The notes beneath the pieces are model-generated. The model was not told the origin of the DNA and did not search any database. It worked only from the letters and a program-made list of their open reading frames with translations. From Xenophilus arseniciresistens (GTDB lineage Bacteria > Pseudomonadota > Gammaproteobacteria > Burkholderiales > Burkholderiaceae_C): a stretch of DNA of 64,000 nucleotides. The DNA is taken from the NCBI RefSeq assembly GCF_028023875.1, contig NZ_JAQIPB010000012.1, forward strand, positions 111,149 through 175,148, in the 5' to 3' direction. Numbering within the stretch: the first letter of the stretch is position 1; every line of letters starts with the position of its first letter. Of this stretch, positions 34,314 through 45,852 are shown piece after piece. The translations under genes and the position numbers were made by a program.

Positions 34314-36263
34314 ATGAGCACCACGGCTTCGAACCCGACGCAACCGGGGGCCAACGCGCACGCCAACCAGTTCGCGCTGCTCGCCCAGCGGCGCTTCGCG
34401 CCCTTCTTCTGGACGCAGTTCGCGGGCGCGGCCAACGACAACCTCTTCAAGTTCGCCTTCACCGTGATGGTGACCTACCAGCTGCAACTGAGCTGGCTGC
34501 CGCCTGCGCAGGCCGGGCTGGTGATCGGGGCGCTGTTCATCCTGCCCTTCCTGCTGTTTTCGGCCACCGCGGGCCAGCTGACCGACAAGTTCGAGAAGGT
34601 GGCGATCATCCGCTTCGTCAAGAACCTGGAGATCGCGATCATGGTGCTGGCCGCCTGGGGCTTCTGGGCCGCGCAGGTGCCGGTGCTGCTGGGCTGCGTG
34701 TTCCTCATGGGGCTGCATTCCACGCTCTTCGGGCCCGTGAAGTTCGCCTACCTGCCGCAGGTGCTGGACGCGCGCGAGCTCACCGGCGGCAACGGCATGA
34801 TCGAGATGGGCACCTTCGTGGCCATCCTGCTGGGCCAGGTGGCCGGCGGGCTGCTGGTGGCGCTGCCGGGCATCGGCCCCACGGTGGTGGCGCTGGCCTG
34901 CGTGCTGCTGGCGCTGGCGGGGCGCGCCACGGCGCAGGCCATTCCGCTGACGGTGCCCACCGACCCGGGCCTGGCCATCAACTGGAACCCGGTCAGCGAA
35001 ACCTGGCGCAACCTCAGGCTGGCCCATGGCAACCGCGTGGTGTTTCGCTCGCTGCTGGGCATTTCGTGGATGTGGTTCTTCGGCGCGGTGTTCCTGTCCA
35101 ACTTCCCGGCCTTCGCCAAGGACGTGCTGCATGGCAACGAGCAGGTGGCCTCGCTGCTGCTGGTGGTGTTCTCGGTGGGCATCGGCATCGGTTCGCTGCT
35201 GTGCGAGGTGCTCTCGCGCCGGCAGGTGGAGATCGGCCTGGTGCCGCTGGGCGCCATCGGCATGAGCGTGTTCGCCATCGACCTGTACTTCGCCTCGCGC
35301 GCGCTGCCCGCTGCGCCGGTGATGGGGCTGGCCACCTTCCTGGCGCAGAGCGCGCACTGGCGGCTGATGGCCGACCTGGCGCTGCTCTCGCTCTTCGCGG
35401 GGCTGTACAGCGTGCCCATGTACGCGCTGATCCAGTTGCGCAGCCAGCCCACGCACCGCGCGCGCATCATCGCGGCCAACAACATCCTCAATGCGCTGTT
35501 CATGATCGGCAGCTCGCTGATCGCGGGCGCGCTGCTGGCCGCGGGCCTGAGCATTCCGCAGATCTTCCTGATCACCGGCATCGCCAACGCGCTGGTGGCC
35601 TTCTACATCTTCCTGCTCGTGCCCGAATACCTGCTGCGCTTCGTGGCCTGGGTGGCCTCGCGCCTGGTGTATCGCTACAAGGTGCGCGGCGACGAGCACA
35701 TTCCCACCGACGGCCCCGCGGTGCTGGTGTGCAACCACGTGAGTTTTGTCGACGCCGTGCTGCTGATGGCCGCCAGCCCGCGCCCGATCCGCTTCATCAT
35801 GGACCACCGCATCTTCAAGGTGCCGGTGCTGGGCTGGCTGTTCCGCCTGGCCAAGGCCATTCCCATCGCCGCGCAGAAGGACGACCCGCAGGCCTACGAG
35901 AAGGCTTTTGCCGAAGCCGTGGCCGTGCTGCGCGAGGGCGATCTGCTGGGCATCTTCCCCGAAGGCGCGATCACGCGCGACGGGCAGCTTCAACCCTTCA
36001 AGGGCGGCGTGATGAAGATCCTGGAGATGGCGCGCGCCCAAGGCGTTCAAGCCCCCGTGGTGCCCATGGCGCTGACGCAGCTGTGGGGCTCCTTCTTCAG
36101 CCGCATCGAGGTGCGCGAGGGCCAGAACGTGGCCATGGTGCGGCCCTTCCGCCGCGGCTTTTTCAGCCGCGTGGGGCTGAACATCGGCGCGGCCATGCCG
36201 CAGGCCGAGCAGGCGCCACAGGCCATGCAGCAGCGCGTGGCCCTGCTGGCACAGACCTCCTGA
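34314..36263 (+). CDS. MFS transporter fused to PlsC-type acyltransferase (LplT-PlsC)
   Basis: 649 residues from MSTTASNPTQPGANAHA. Residues 20-430 are an MFS carrier of the LplT type (FFWTQFAGAANDNLFKFAF, GALFILPFLLFSATAGQL, TLFGPVKFAYLPQ). Residues 440-649 are a 1-acylglycerolphosphate acyltransferase domain with NHVSFVD (catalytic HX4D) and FPEGAITRDG. In E. coli, LplT flips lysophospholipid inward and Aas re-acylates it. Here transporter and acyltransferase are one chain without the acyl-ACP synthetase part of Aas, so acyl-ACP or acyl-CoA must come from elsewhere. It probably remodels or recycles membrane phospholipids. Confidence 0.9.
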   Translation: MSTTASNPTQPGANAHANQFALLAQRRFAPFFWTQFAGAANDNLFKFAFTVMVTYQLQLSWLPPAQAGLVIGALFILPFLLFSATAGQLTDKFEKVAIIRFVKNLEIAIMVLAAWGFWAAQVPVLLGCVFLMGLHSTLFGPVKFAYLPQVLDARELTGGNGMIEMGTFVAILLGQVAGGLLVALPGIGPTVVALACVLLALAGRATAQAIPLTVPTDPGLAINWNPVSETWRNLRLAHGNRVVFRSLLGISWMWFFGAVFLSNFPAFAKDVLHGNEQVASLLLVVFSVGIGIGSLLCEVLSRRQVEIGLVPLGAIGMSVFAIDLYFASRALPAAPVMGLATFLAQSAHWRLMADLALLSLFAGLYSVPMYALIQLRSQPTHRARIIAANNILNALFMIGSSLIAGALLAAGLSIPQIFLITGIANALVAFYIFLLVPEYLLRFVAWVASRLVYRYKVRGDEHIPTDGPAVLVCNHVSFVDAVLLMAASPRPIRFIMDHRIFKVPVLGWLFRLAKAIPIAAQKDDPQAYEKAFAEAVAVLREGDLLGIFPEGAITRDGQLQPFKGGVMKILEMARAQGVQAPVVPMALTQLWGSFFSRIEVREGQNVAMVRPFRRGFFSRVGLNIGAAMPQAEQAPQAMQQRVALLAQTS

Positions 36264-36281
36264 ACGGAGACTTGATCGCAT

Positions 36282-37406
36282 ATGAGCAAATCGCTGCGCC
36301 TTTCCGAAAAATGGTTCCGCCGCGGCCTGTGGCTGGTGGCTTTCGTCTTCGCGGGCTTCTTGATTGGCCTGGGCGGCACGCTGGTGAGCGACCTGCCACG
36401 CGTGGAGCGGCCGCTGGAGTTGTCGCAGTTCATGCCGGCCGGCGAGGGCGAGCGCCTGCGCGCCGAAATCGAGCAGGCCGACACCGGCCTGGACCAGGTG
36501 CGGCGCGAGATCGACCAGGCCGCCCTGGCGCTGGATGCGGCCGAGCAGAGCAGCCGCAATGCGCGCGAGACCTTCTCGAACTGGCTGTCCACGCGGCGCG
36601 CCACGCAACTGCCCGCGCAGGACACCGAGCTGATCCAGCGCACGCAGGCGCTGGACGCGCTCAAGGCGGCCGAGGCCCAGGCGCAGGCGCGCGTGAGCAC
36701 CTTGCGCCGCCAGCGGCTGGACCTGAGCCAGGCCCGCGAAGCCAGCGTCCATCAGTTGCAGACCCTTGAGGCCGAGGCCGGCGAGCAACTGCGGGCCGAG
36801 CGCCGCCGCGTGGAGCTGCGCGTGTTCCTGTACCGGCTCGCGCTGACGCTGCCGCTGCTGGCCCTGGCCGGCTGGCTGTTCGCGAAGAAGCGCCAAAGCC
36901 CGTGGTGGCCCTTCGTCTGGGGCTTCATCCTGTTCGCGCTCTTCGCCTTCTTCGTCGAGCTGGTGCCCTACCTGCCCAGCTACGGCGGTTATGTGCGCTA
37001 CATCGTGGGCCTGCTCATCACGGCGCTGGTGGGGCGCTATGCCATCGTGGGCCTGCAGCGCTACCTGGCACGCCAGCGGGAGGCCGAAGCCCATTCGGCC
37101 GAGCAGCGGCGCGAGGCCCTGGGCTACGACACGGCATTGGCGCGCCTGGCCAAGGGCGTGTGCCCGGGCTGCGAAAGGCCGGTGGACCTGAAGGCTGCCG
37201 CGGCGGGCCAGGCCACCGGCGGCGCGCTCAACTTCTGCCCGCATTGCGGCATCGGCGTGTTCGACCATTGCGGCCACTGCCAGGCGCGCAAGAGCGCCTT
37301 CTCGCGCTTTTGCCCCGACTGCGGCGAGCCGGCCAAGTCCGGCGGCCAGCTGCCCGCGGCGGCCGGCACATCGCCGGACGGAGTGGGCATTCTGCACGGT
37401 CAGTAG
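36282..37406 (+). CDS. Membrane protein with coiled coil and zinc ribbons
   Basis: 374 residues, beginning 18 bases after the MFS-PlsC stop, so probably in its operon. Order: membrane helix (about 14-38), a long coiled coil (about 55-185, rich in Glu/Gln/Arg), two or three membrane helices (about 190-265), then a cytoplasmic Cys-rich tail with CPGC (about 297), CPHC, CGHC and CPDC pairs, enough for two zinc ribbons. The coiled coil would lie on the opposite (periplasmic) side. I do not recognise a named family. A scaffold or sensor role linked to lipid remodelling is only inference. Confidence 0.8.
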   Translation: MSKSLRLSEKWFRRGLWLVAFVFAGFLIGLGGTLVSDLPRVERPLELSQFMPAGEGERLRAEIEQADTGLDQVRREIDQAALALDAAEQSSRNARETFSNWLSTRRATQLPAQDTELIQRTQALDALKAAEAQAQARVSTLRRQRLDLSQAREASVHQLQTLEAEAGEQLRAERRRVELRVFLYRLALTLPLLALAGWLFAKKRQSPWWPFVWGFILFALFAFFVELVPYLPSYGGYVRYIVGLLITALVGRYAIVGLQRYLARQREAEAHSAEQRREALGYDTALARLAKGVCPGCERPVDLKAAAAGQATGGALNFCPHCGIGVFDHCGHCQARKSAFSRFCPDCGEPAKSGGQLPAAAGTSPDGVGILHGQ

Positions 37407-37529
37407 TGCTTGCTTACCAAAGGCGTCGCCCTTGAGTGTTAGAACTACGGCCTGCGCTGCAACCGCGCGCAGTCCGAGGCTGGCCTGGCGATCCGCCGCG
37501 CCGCCACTCGAACAACGAGGAGTTGATTC

Positions 37530-37913
37530 ATGAGCTTTTTCGGCAAGATTTTTTCCAAGATTTTTCCGTCCGCCAACGCGGCCGAAGTGGTGGCCGCGCC
37601 GCCCGCGCCCGCTGCTGCGGGCGCGCCGGCCGTGCCGGCACCGCCGCCTTCCATCCCGCTGGGGGACGTGGCGCCCATCCTCGACGCCATGCCCGGCGCA
37701 GCGGCCCTGAACTGGCGCACCTCCATCGTCGATCTGCTCAAGCTGCTGGGCCTGGACAGCAGCCTGGCCGCGCGCAAGGAACTGGCCAACGAGCTGATCT
37801 ACACCGGCAACGACGAGCCCGGCTCGGCCGCCTGGAACATCTGGCTGCACAAGCAGGTTATGAGCCGAATCGCGGCCAACGGCGGCACGCTGCCACCCGA
37901 GCTCAAGGACTGA
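37530..37913 (+). CDS. DUF3597 family protein
   Basis: 127 residues starting MSFFGKIFSKIFPSANA. A Pro/Ala-rich stretch (about 20-45) is followed by the DUF3597 domain: LNWRTSIVDLLKLLGLDSSLAARKELANELIY, then GSAAWNIWLHKQV and GTLPPELKD. The family is a small helical domain, sometimes attached to cell-wall-binding proteins; function unknown. No clear signal peptide, so probably cytoplasmic. AACGAGGAG precedes the start and a strong terminator follows. Confidence 0.88.
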   Translation: MSFFGKIFSKIFPSANAAEVVAAPPAPAAAGAPAVPAPPPSIPLGDVAPILDAMPGAAALNWRTSIVDLLKLLGLDSSLAARKELANELIYTGNDEPGSAAWNIWLHKQVMSRIAANGGTLPPELKD

Positions 37914-37937
37914 TCGTCTTTCTCTGAGCCCTGAAAA

Positions 37938-37965
37938 AACAAACCCGGCCTCGGCCGGGTTTGTT
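37938..37965 (+). terminator. Intrinsic terminator between DUF3597 and tgt
   Basis: A 13-bp perfect stem AACAAACCCGGCC/GGCCGGGTTTGTT with a TC loop; a T-rich tract follows on the plus strand and an A-rich tract precedes it. It can act in both directions and serves the convergent DUF3597 and tgt genes. Confidence 0.9.
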
Positions 37966-37999
37966 GCTTTTGGAGCTTTTGAAGGAGGAGGGCCGCGCC

Positions 38000-40235
<2,236 letters not shown>

Positions 40236-40285
40236 GCGCTTGAGGGCTGGACGAGCCCGTGCCAAGAGGAGGGCAGAATTCTCCC

Positions 40286-42433
40286 ATGCCCGCCCGCAAG
40301 AAAGCCGACAAGCCTGCCGATGCCGCGCCGCCGCCGAGCGCCGGCGTTGCAGCCCCGCCGGGCAGCGGCGAGAACGCCACCCAGCGCGCGCTCAGGAAGC
40401 TGGGCCTGGTGCGCGACATCGACTTCGCGCTGCATCTGCCCATGCGCTACGAGGACGAGACGCGCCTGCAGCAGCTGGCCCATGCACGTGATGGCGATAC
40501 CGTGCAGGTGGAGGGCGTGATCGTCGACAGCGAGGTGGTCTACCGCGCGCGTCGCCAGCTGATCGCCACGCTGGACGATGGCAGCGACACGGTGCAGCTG
40601 CGCTTCTTCAACTTCTACCCCTCGCAGCAAAAGCAGCTGGCGCCCGGTGCGCGCCTGCGCGTGCGCGGCGAGGTGCGCGGCGGCTTCGTCGGTCGCACCA
40701 TGATGCAGCCGGTGGTGAAGGCCGCGGGCACGCCGCTGCCGCTGGCGCTCACGCCCGTCTACTCCACCATCGCGGGTCTGCCGCAGCCCGTGCTGCGGCG
40801 CGCGGTGCAGGCCGGGCTGGCGCGCGCACCGCTGGATGAACTGCTGCCCGAGGCGCTGCGTCCGCATGGGGCTTGGGGGCTGCGCGAGGCCCTGCGCTTT
40901 CTGCATCACCCGGCGCCCGATGTGGCGATGGCCGCGCTCGAGGATCGCAGCCACCCGGCCTGGTTGCGCGTGAAGGCCGATGAGCTGCTCTCGCAGCAGC
41001 TCTCGCAGCTGCAGGCGCGCCGCGCGCGCGAGGCCCAGCGCGCGCCCGTGCTGCAGGCCGATGCGACGCAGCCGCAATCGCTGCATGCACGCTTGCTGGC
41101 CGCGCTGCCTTTCGCGCCCACGGGCGCGCAGGCCCGGGCCGATCAGGAGATCGCGGCCGACCTGGCCCGCGTGCGGCCCATGCACCGGCTGCTGCAGGGC
41201 GACGTGGGCTCGGGCAAGACCCTGGTGGCGGCGCTGGCGGCGGCGCGTTGCATCGACGCGGGCTTCCAGTGCGCGCTGATGGCGCCCACCGAAATCCTCG
41301 CGGCCCAGCACTTCGGCAAGCTGGTGGGCTGGCTCGATCCGCTGCTGGCCGCGCAGGGCCTGCGCGTGGCCTGGCTCACCGGCAGCCAGAAGAAGAAGGA
41401 GCGCGAGGCCATGACGGCGGCCGTGGAAAGCGGCGAGGCGGCGCTGGTCATCGGCACCCATGCCGTGATCTCGGACAAGGTGCGCTTCGCGCGGCTGGCG
41501 CTGGCCATCGTGGACGAGCAGCACCGCTTTGGCGTGGCACAGAGGCTGGCCCTGCGCGGCAAGGCCGGCGAAGCCGCGCAGCCCGGCCAGGCCCTGGAGC
41601 CGCATCTGCTGATGATGAGCGCCACACCCATCCCGCGCACCCTGGCCATGAGCTACTACGCGGATCTGGACGTGTCCACGCTCGACGAGCTGCCGCCCGG
41701 GCGCACGCCCATCGTGACCAAGCTGGTGGCCGAGCACCGGCGCGACGAGGTCATCGACCGCATCCAGGGCCAGCTCGCGCAGGGGCGGCAGATGTACTGG
41801 GTGTGCCCGCTGATCGAGGAAAGCGAGGCCGTGGACCTGCGCAACGCCACCGCCACGCGCGACGAACTGGCCGATGCATTGGGGGACGCGGTCAGGGTCG
41901 GCTTGCTGCACTCCCGCATGCCCACGGCCGAGAAGCAGGCCGTGATGGCCGACTTCAGCGCCGGCACCCTGCATGTGCTGGTGAGCACCACGGTGATCGA
42001 GGTGGGCGTGGACGTGCCCAATGCCTCGCTGATGGTGATCGAGCACGCCGAGCGCTTCGGCCTGTCGCAACTGCACCAGCTGCGCGGGCGCGTGGGACGC
42101 GGCGCGGCGGCCTCGGCCTGCGTGCTGCTCTATGCCACCGGCGACAGCGGGCGCGTGGGCGAGGCCGCGCGCGCACGGCTCACGGCCATGGTGGAGACGG
42201 CCGACGGCTTCGAGATCGCGCGGCGCGACCTGGAGATCCGCGGCCCGGGCGAGTTCCTGGGCGCGCGGCAGTCGGGCGCCCCGCTGCTTCGCTTTGCCGA
42301 CCTGAGCACCGATGCGCGCCTGCTGGAGTGGGCGCGCGACGTGGCACCGCAACTGCTGGACCGCCACCCGCAGGCCGCGCAGCGGCAGGTGGACCGCTGG
42401 CTGGGCACGCGCGCCGAATACCTCAAGGCCTGA
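40286..42433 (+). CDS. recG: ATP-dependent DNA helicase RecG
   Basis: 715 residues from [14 protein letters not shown]. An N-terminal wedge/OB domain (about 30-220) reads [18 protein letters not shown] and VRGEVRGGF. The SF2 motor has Walker A GDVGSGKT at 305-312, motif II as DEQHRFG (the usual RecG form), [12 protein letters not shown], and motif [11 protein letters not shown]. It rewinds stalled forks and branch-migrates Holliday junctions. The N-terminal tail of about 35 residues is Lys/Ala/Pro-rich and longer than in E. coli. oxyR lies close by with a LysE gene between; in Pseudomonas oxyR and recG form one operon. Confidence 0.96.
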   Translation: MPARKKADKPADAAPPPSAGVAAPPGSGENATQRALRKLGLVRDIDFALHLPMRYEDETRLQQLAHARDGDTVQVEGVIVDSEVVYRARRQLIATLDDGSDTVQLRFFNFYPSQQKQLAPGARLRVRGEVRGGFVGRTMMQPVVKAAGTPLPLALTPVYSTIAGLPQPVLRRAVQAGLARAPLDELLPEALRPHGAWGLREALRFLHHPAPDVAMAALEDRSHPAWLRVKADELLSQQLSQLQARRAREAQRAPVLQADATQPQSLHARLLAALPFAPTGAQARADQEIAADLARVRPMHRLLQGDVGSGKTLVAALAAARCIDAGFQCALMAPTEILAAQHFGKLVGWLDPLLAAQGLRVAWLTGSQKKKEREAMTAAVESGEAALVIGTHAVISDKVRFARLALAIVDEQHRFGVAQRLALRGKAGEAAQPGQALEPHLLMMSATPIPRTLAMSYYADLDVSTLDELPPGRTPIVTKLVAEHRRDEVIDRIQGQLAQGRQMYWVCPLIEESEAVDLRNATATRDELADALGDAVRVGLLHSRMPTAEKQAVMADFSAGTLHVLVSTTVIEVGVDVPNASLMVIEHAERFGLSQLHQLRGRVGRGAAASACVLLYATGDSGRVGEAARARLTAMVETADGFEIARRDLEIRGPGEFLGARQSGAPLLRFADLSTDARLLEWARDVAPQLLDRHPQAAQRQVDRWLGTRAEYLKA

Positions 42434-42445
42434 TCTGCGCGCGGT

Positions 42446-43078
42446 TCAGGTGCCGGGCCGGCGCGTGGCCGCCAGCAGCAGGCCGAAGCCGATCATCATG
42501 CTGCCGCTGGCGCGGTTGAACCAGCGCATGGCGGCGCCGCCGCTGGCCAGCCGGCGCACGCGCGCGCCCAGCAGCGCATACAGCACGATGGCCACCACCT
42601 CCAGCAGCAGGAAGCTCAGGCCCAGCAGCAGATAGCTCGTCGCATAGGCGTCGGGCGCCACGAACTGCGGAAAGAAGGCCGTGAAGACCAGAATCGCCTT
42701 GGGATTGCCGATGGCGACGGCGAACTCCTGGCGCGCCAGCGCGCGCAGGTCGGGGGCCCGTGCGGCGTCGGTCGCTTCGGCCAGGCCCTGCGGCGCGGGT
42801 GCGCGCAGCAGCTTGATGCCCAGCCAGATCAGGTAGGCGGCGCCCAGCCACTTGACGATGTTGAAGGCCAGCGCCGAGGCCGCCAGCAGCGCGCCCATGC
42901 CCACACCCGCCACCGCGATCATGAGCGCGAAGGCCAGCAGCCGCCCGCTGGCCGCCAGCACGGCCGGGCCCACGCCCCAGCGCGCGCCGTTGCCCACCGA
43001 CAGCAGGTTGTTGGGGCCGAAGGCCAGGTTCAGCGCGAAGCAGGCGGGCAGGAACAGCAGGTAGGTGGCCAGGCTCAT
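42446..43078 (-). CDS. LysE-family amino-acid exporter
   Basis: 210 residues from MSLATYLLFLPACF, five or six membrane helices. It shows LAFGPNNLLSVGNGARWG, the LysE/RhtB first-helix signature (normally GPxxxxxxxxxxxxG), WLGAAYLIWLGIKLLR and AIGNPKAILVFTAFFPQF. Members export basic amino acids, homoserine lactone or threonine; the substrate here is unknown. It ends 12 bases from the recG stop (convergent) and is divergent from oxyR, so it sits as an inverted gene between recG and oxyR. Confidence 0.9.
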   Translation of the reverse strand: MSLATYLLFLPACFALNLAFGPNNLLSVGNGARWGVGPAVLAASGRLLAFALMIAVAGVGMGALLAASALAFNIVKWLGAAYLIWLGIKLLRAPAPQGLAEATDAARAPDLRALARQEFAVAIGNPKAILVFTAFFPQFVAPDAYATSYLLLGLSFLLLEVVAIVLYALLGARVRRLASGGAAMRWFNRASGSMMIGFGLLLAATRRPGT

Positions 43079-43197
43079 GGCGGTCTTTTCGAGGGGATCG
43101 GCGGATTCTCGCGCCTGCTGCGCGCGCATTGCCTGGACCGCCGGCGCGGTCAAAAGGCTGCGTTCGACCGGCCACCGGCTCATAATTGATGAAAGCT

Positions 43198-44178
43198 ATG
43201 ACCCTGACCGAACTCAAATACATCGTCGCCGTCGCGCGCGAACGTCATTTCGGCAAGGCGGCCGAGGCCTGCTACGTCTCGCAGCCCACGCTGTCGGTGG
43301 CCATCAAGAAGCTGGAAGACGAACTGGAAGTCAAGCTCTTCGAGCGCAGCGCGGGCGAAGTCACGGTGACGCCGCTGGGCGAGCAGATCGTGCAGCAGGC
43401 GCAGACCGTGCTGGACCAGGCGGCCAGCATCAAGGAGATCGCCAAGCGCGGCAAGGACCCGCTGGCCGGCCCGCTGAACCTGGGCGTGATCTACACCATC
43501 GGGCCCTATCTGCTGCCCGACCTGGTGCGTCAGAACATCGCGCGCACGCCCCAGATGCCGCTGATGCTGCACGAGAACTTCACCGTGCGGCTGCTGGAAA
43601 TGCTGCGTGCGGGCGAGATCGACTGCGCGATCATGGCCGAGCCCTTCCCCGACACCGGACTGGCCATGGCACCGCTGTATGACGAGCCCTTCCTGGCGGC
43701 CGTGCCGGCCAGCCACCCGCTGGCCGCCCGCGAGTGGCTGAGCACCGAAGAGCTCAAGAACGAAACCATGCTGCTGCTGGGCACGGGCCACTGCTTCCGC
43801 GACCATGTGCTGGAGGTGTGCCCCGAGTTCGCACGCTTTTCCAGCAGCGCCGAAGGCATCCGCAAGAGCTTCGAAGGCTCCTCGCTCGAGACCATCAAGC
43901 ACATGGTGGCCGCAGGCATGGGTGTGACGCTGGTGCCGCGCCTGTCGGTGCCCGAGGAGGCGCTGGCGCCCCGCGAGGGCAAGCCGGCGCGCGGCCGCGC
44001 GCGGGAGCTCGAGCCCATCGTGCGCTATCTGCCCATCCGCGACACGCAGGACGGCCAGCCGCCCACGCGGCGCGTGGTGCTGGCCTGGCGGCGCAGCTTC
44101 ACGCGCTACGAGGCCATCGCAGCGCTGCGCAACGCCATCTATGCCTGCGAGCTGCCCGGTGTGGCGCGGCTGTCGTGA
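43198..44178 (+). CDS. oxyR: Peroxide-responsive LysR-type regulator
   Basis: 326 residues from the ATG at 43198; upstream TTG (43186) and ATG (43189) are weaker, because with 43198 the redox cysteines fall at exactly 199 and 208 as in E. coli OxyR. The motif is GHCFRDHVLEVC. The N-terminal LysR helix-turn-helix is MTLTELKYIVAVARERHFGKAAEAC and SQPTLSVAIKKLEDELEVKLFERS. Peroxide would oxidise C199-C208 to a disulfide and switch promoter binding. It is about 20 residues longer than E. coli OxyR, with the extra at the C-terminal half. dps lies downstream, a classic OxyR target. Confidence 0.95.
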   Translation: MTLTELKYIVAVARERHFGKAAEACYVSQPTLSVAIKKLEDELEVKLFERSAGEVTVTPLGEQIVQQAQTVLDQAASIKEIAKRGKDPLAGPLNLGVIYTIGPYLLPDLVRQNIARTPQMPLMLHENFTVRLLEMLRAGEIDCAIMAEPFPDTGLAMAPLYDEPFLAAVPASHPLAAREWLSTEELKNETMLLLGTGHCFRDHVLEVCPEFARFSSSAEGIRKSFEGSSLETIKHMVAAGMGVTLVPRLSVPEEALAPREGKPARGRARELEPIVRYLPIRDTQDGQPPTRRVVLAWRRSFTRYEAIAALRNAIYACELPGVARLS

Positions 44179-44236
44179 GGTGAAGGCGCGGCGTCCAGGT
44201 CGCGTCGCTTTGCGGTCTCGCCCTACGCGGGTGCCA

Positions 44237-44264
44237 TTGCCATGGCGCATCGCTGCGATAGAGT
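44237..44264 (+). promoter_or_regulatory. Possible dps promoter
   Basis: TTGCCA (44237-44242), 16 bases, TAGAGT (44259-44264). It lies about 75 bases before dps. An ATAG (44258-44261) could be one quarter of an OxyR site but the full four-part pattern is not present, so direct OxyR control is not shown. Confidence 0.35.
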
Positions 44265-44340
44265 TCATTGGCTTGAGCCGGCGCGGCGCGCCACCAGCTC
44301 ATCAGGACCCATCGTGTTTGTCATTTCCAAGAGGTAACTT

Positions 44341-44913
44341 ATGGCCAAGTCGATCAAGGACATCAAGAAGAGCAGCAAGGGCACCGTGCCCGCCAAGGGC
44401 GGCGAGCTGGTCGCGCCCGAGTCCGGCGGCCGTGCCGCGCCCTTGATCAACATCGGTATCGACCGCGCCGACCGCGAAGCCATCGCCGAAGGCCTGTCGC
44501 GCGTGCTGGCCGATACCTACACCCTGTACCTGACCACCCACAACTTCCACTGGAACGTGACGGGTCCGCACTTCAACTCGCTGCATGCCATGTTCATGGA
44601 GCAGTACACGGAACTGTGGAACGCCACCGACGTGATCGCCGAGCGCATCCGCGCGCTGGGCCACTATGCGCCCGGCTCCTATGCCGAGTTCAGCAAGATC
44701 GCGACCGTGCCCGACGTGCCGCAGACGCCGCCCAAGGCGCTGGAGATGGTGCGCATCCTGGTCAAGGGCCACGAAACGGTCTCGCGCATCGCGCGCGAGT
44801 TCATCCCCGTGGCCGAGGAGGCCAGCGACGCCCCCACGGCCGACATGCTGACGGCCCGCTGCACGGTTCACGACCAGACGGCGTGGATGCTGCGTTCGCT
44901 GCTGGAAGATTGA
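44341..44913 (+). CDS. dps: Dps-family DNA-protection ferritin
   Basis: 190 residues. A lysine-rich, flexible N-terminal tail ([21 protein letters not shown]) of about 30 residues could bind DNA. The four-helix core contains [29 protein letters not shown] and [14 protein letters not shown]; the His, His, Asp and Glu positions of the inter-subunit ferroxidase site are present (HNFHW, then H-x3-F-M-x2-Q-Y and D-x3-E). It stores iron using H2O2 and shields DNA. Slightly longer than E. coli Dps (167) because of the tail. AAGAGGTAACTT before the ATG is a strong ribosome site. It follows oxyR. Confidence 0.94.
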   Translation: MAKSIKDIKKSSKGTVPAKGGELVAPESGGRAAPLINIGIDRADREAIAEGLSRVLADTYTLYLTTHNFHWNVTGPHFNSLHAMFMEQYTELWNATDVIAERIRALGHYAPGSYAEFSKIATVPDVPQTPPKALEMVRILVKGHETVSRIAREFIPVAEEASDAPTADMLTARCTVHDQTAWMLRSLLED

Positions 44914-44956
44914 GCCGGCCTTGAGCAGCAGCACCTTGCCCCCGGCGCCCCAGGGC

Positions 44957-45829
44957 ATGCCCAAAGCCCCTCGCGGGCGGCTGGCCCTGTACCTGGACCT
45001 GATCCGCTGGGACCGGCCGGCGGGCTGGCTGCTGCTGCTGTGGCCCACGCTGGCCGCGCTGTGGATGGCGGCCGGCGGCTTCCCGGGCTGGCATCTGCTG
45101 GTGGTGTTCACGCTCGGCACCATCCTCATGCGCAGTGCCGGCTGCTGCGTCAACGACGTGGCGGACCGGGACTTCGACCGGCATGTCAAGCGCACGGCCC
45201 AGCGCCCCATCACCAGCGGCGCGGTGTCGCCGCGCGAGGCCCTGTGGCTGGGCGCCGCGCTGGCGCTGGCCGCCTTCTGCCTGGTGCTCACGACCAACCG
45301 GCCGACCGTGCTGTGGTCCTTCGCGGCCCTGGCCATCGCGCTCATCTACCCCTTTGCCAAGCGCATCGTCTCGGTCCCGCAGGCGGTGCTGGGCGTCGCC
45401 TTCAGTTTCGGCATTCCGATGGCCTTCTCGGCCGTGCAGGGCGCCGTGCCGGCGGTGGCCTGGGTGCTGCTGGCCGGCAACCTGTTCTGGGTGCTGGCCT
45501 ACGACACCGAGTACGCCATGGTCGACCGTGACGACGACCTGAGGATCGGCATGAAGACCTCGGCCATCACCTTCGGGCGTGCCGATGTGGGCATCGTCAT
45601 GGCCTGCTATGCGCTGTTCATCGCCATCTGGGCCGTGGTCGGGTTGCGCGTCGCCGGCCTTGGCTGGCTCTATGGCCTGGGGCTGGCAGCGGCAGCAGCG
45701 CAGGCCGTCTGGCACTGGCAGATGATCCGCGGCCGCACGCGCGAAGGCTGCTTCCGCGCCTTCCGCCTGAACCACTGGCTGGGCTTCGCCGTCTTCGCCG
45801 GCGTGGCGGCGGACTACGCGCTGCGCTGA
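44957..45829 (+). CDS. ubiA: 4-hydroxybenzoate octaprenyltransferase
   Basis: 290 residues from the ATG at 44957; a TTG at 44921 would add 12. About eight membrane helices. The two Asp-rich prenyl-diphosphate motifs are present: [19 protein letters not shown] and [16 protein letters not shown]. The start [22 protein letters not shown] is typical of UbiA. It joins 4-hydroxybenzoate to the polyprenyl chain in ubiquinone synthesis. It follows dps closely (TTG start 7 bases, ATG 43 bases after the dps stop), so partial co-transcription is possible. Confidence 0.94.
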   Translation: MPKAPRGRLALYLDLIRWDRPAGWLLLLWPTLAALWMAAGGFPGWHLLVVFTLGTILMRSAGCCVNDVADRDFDRHVKRTAQRPITSGAVSPREALWLGAALALAAFCLVLTTNRPTVLWSFAALAIALIYPFAKRIVSVPQAVLGVAFSFGIPMAFSAVQGAVPAVAWVLLAGNLFWVLAYDTEYAMVDRDDDLRIGMKTSAITFGRADVGIVMACYALFIAIWAVVGLRVAGLGWLYGLGLAAAAAQAVWHWQMIRGRTREGCFRAFRLNHWLGFAVFAGVAADYALR

Positions 45830-45852
45830 GCGCAGCGCTTGCTTCCCTTTAT

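Noticed and set aside
44230..44340. Full OxyR binding site before dps
   Set aside because: Only one ATAG quarter-site is seen; the four-part spacing pattern is missing.
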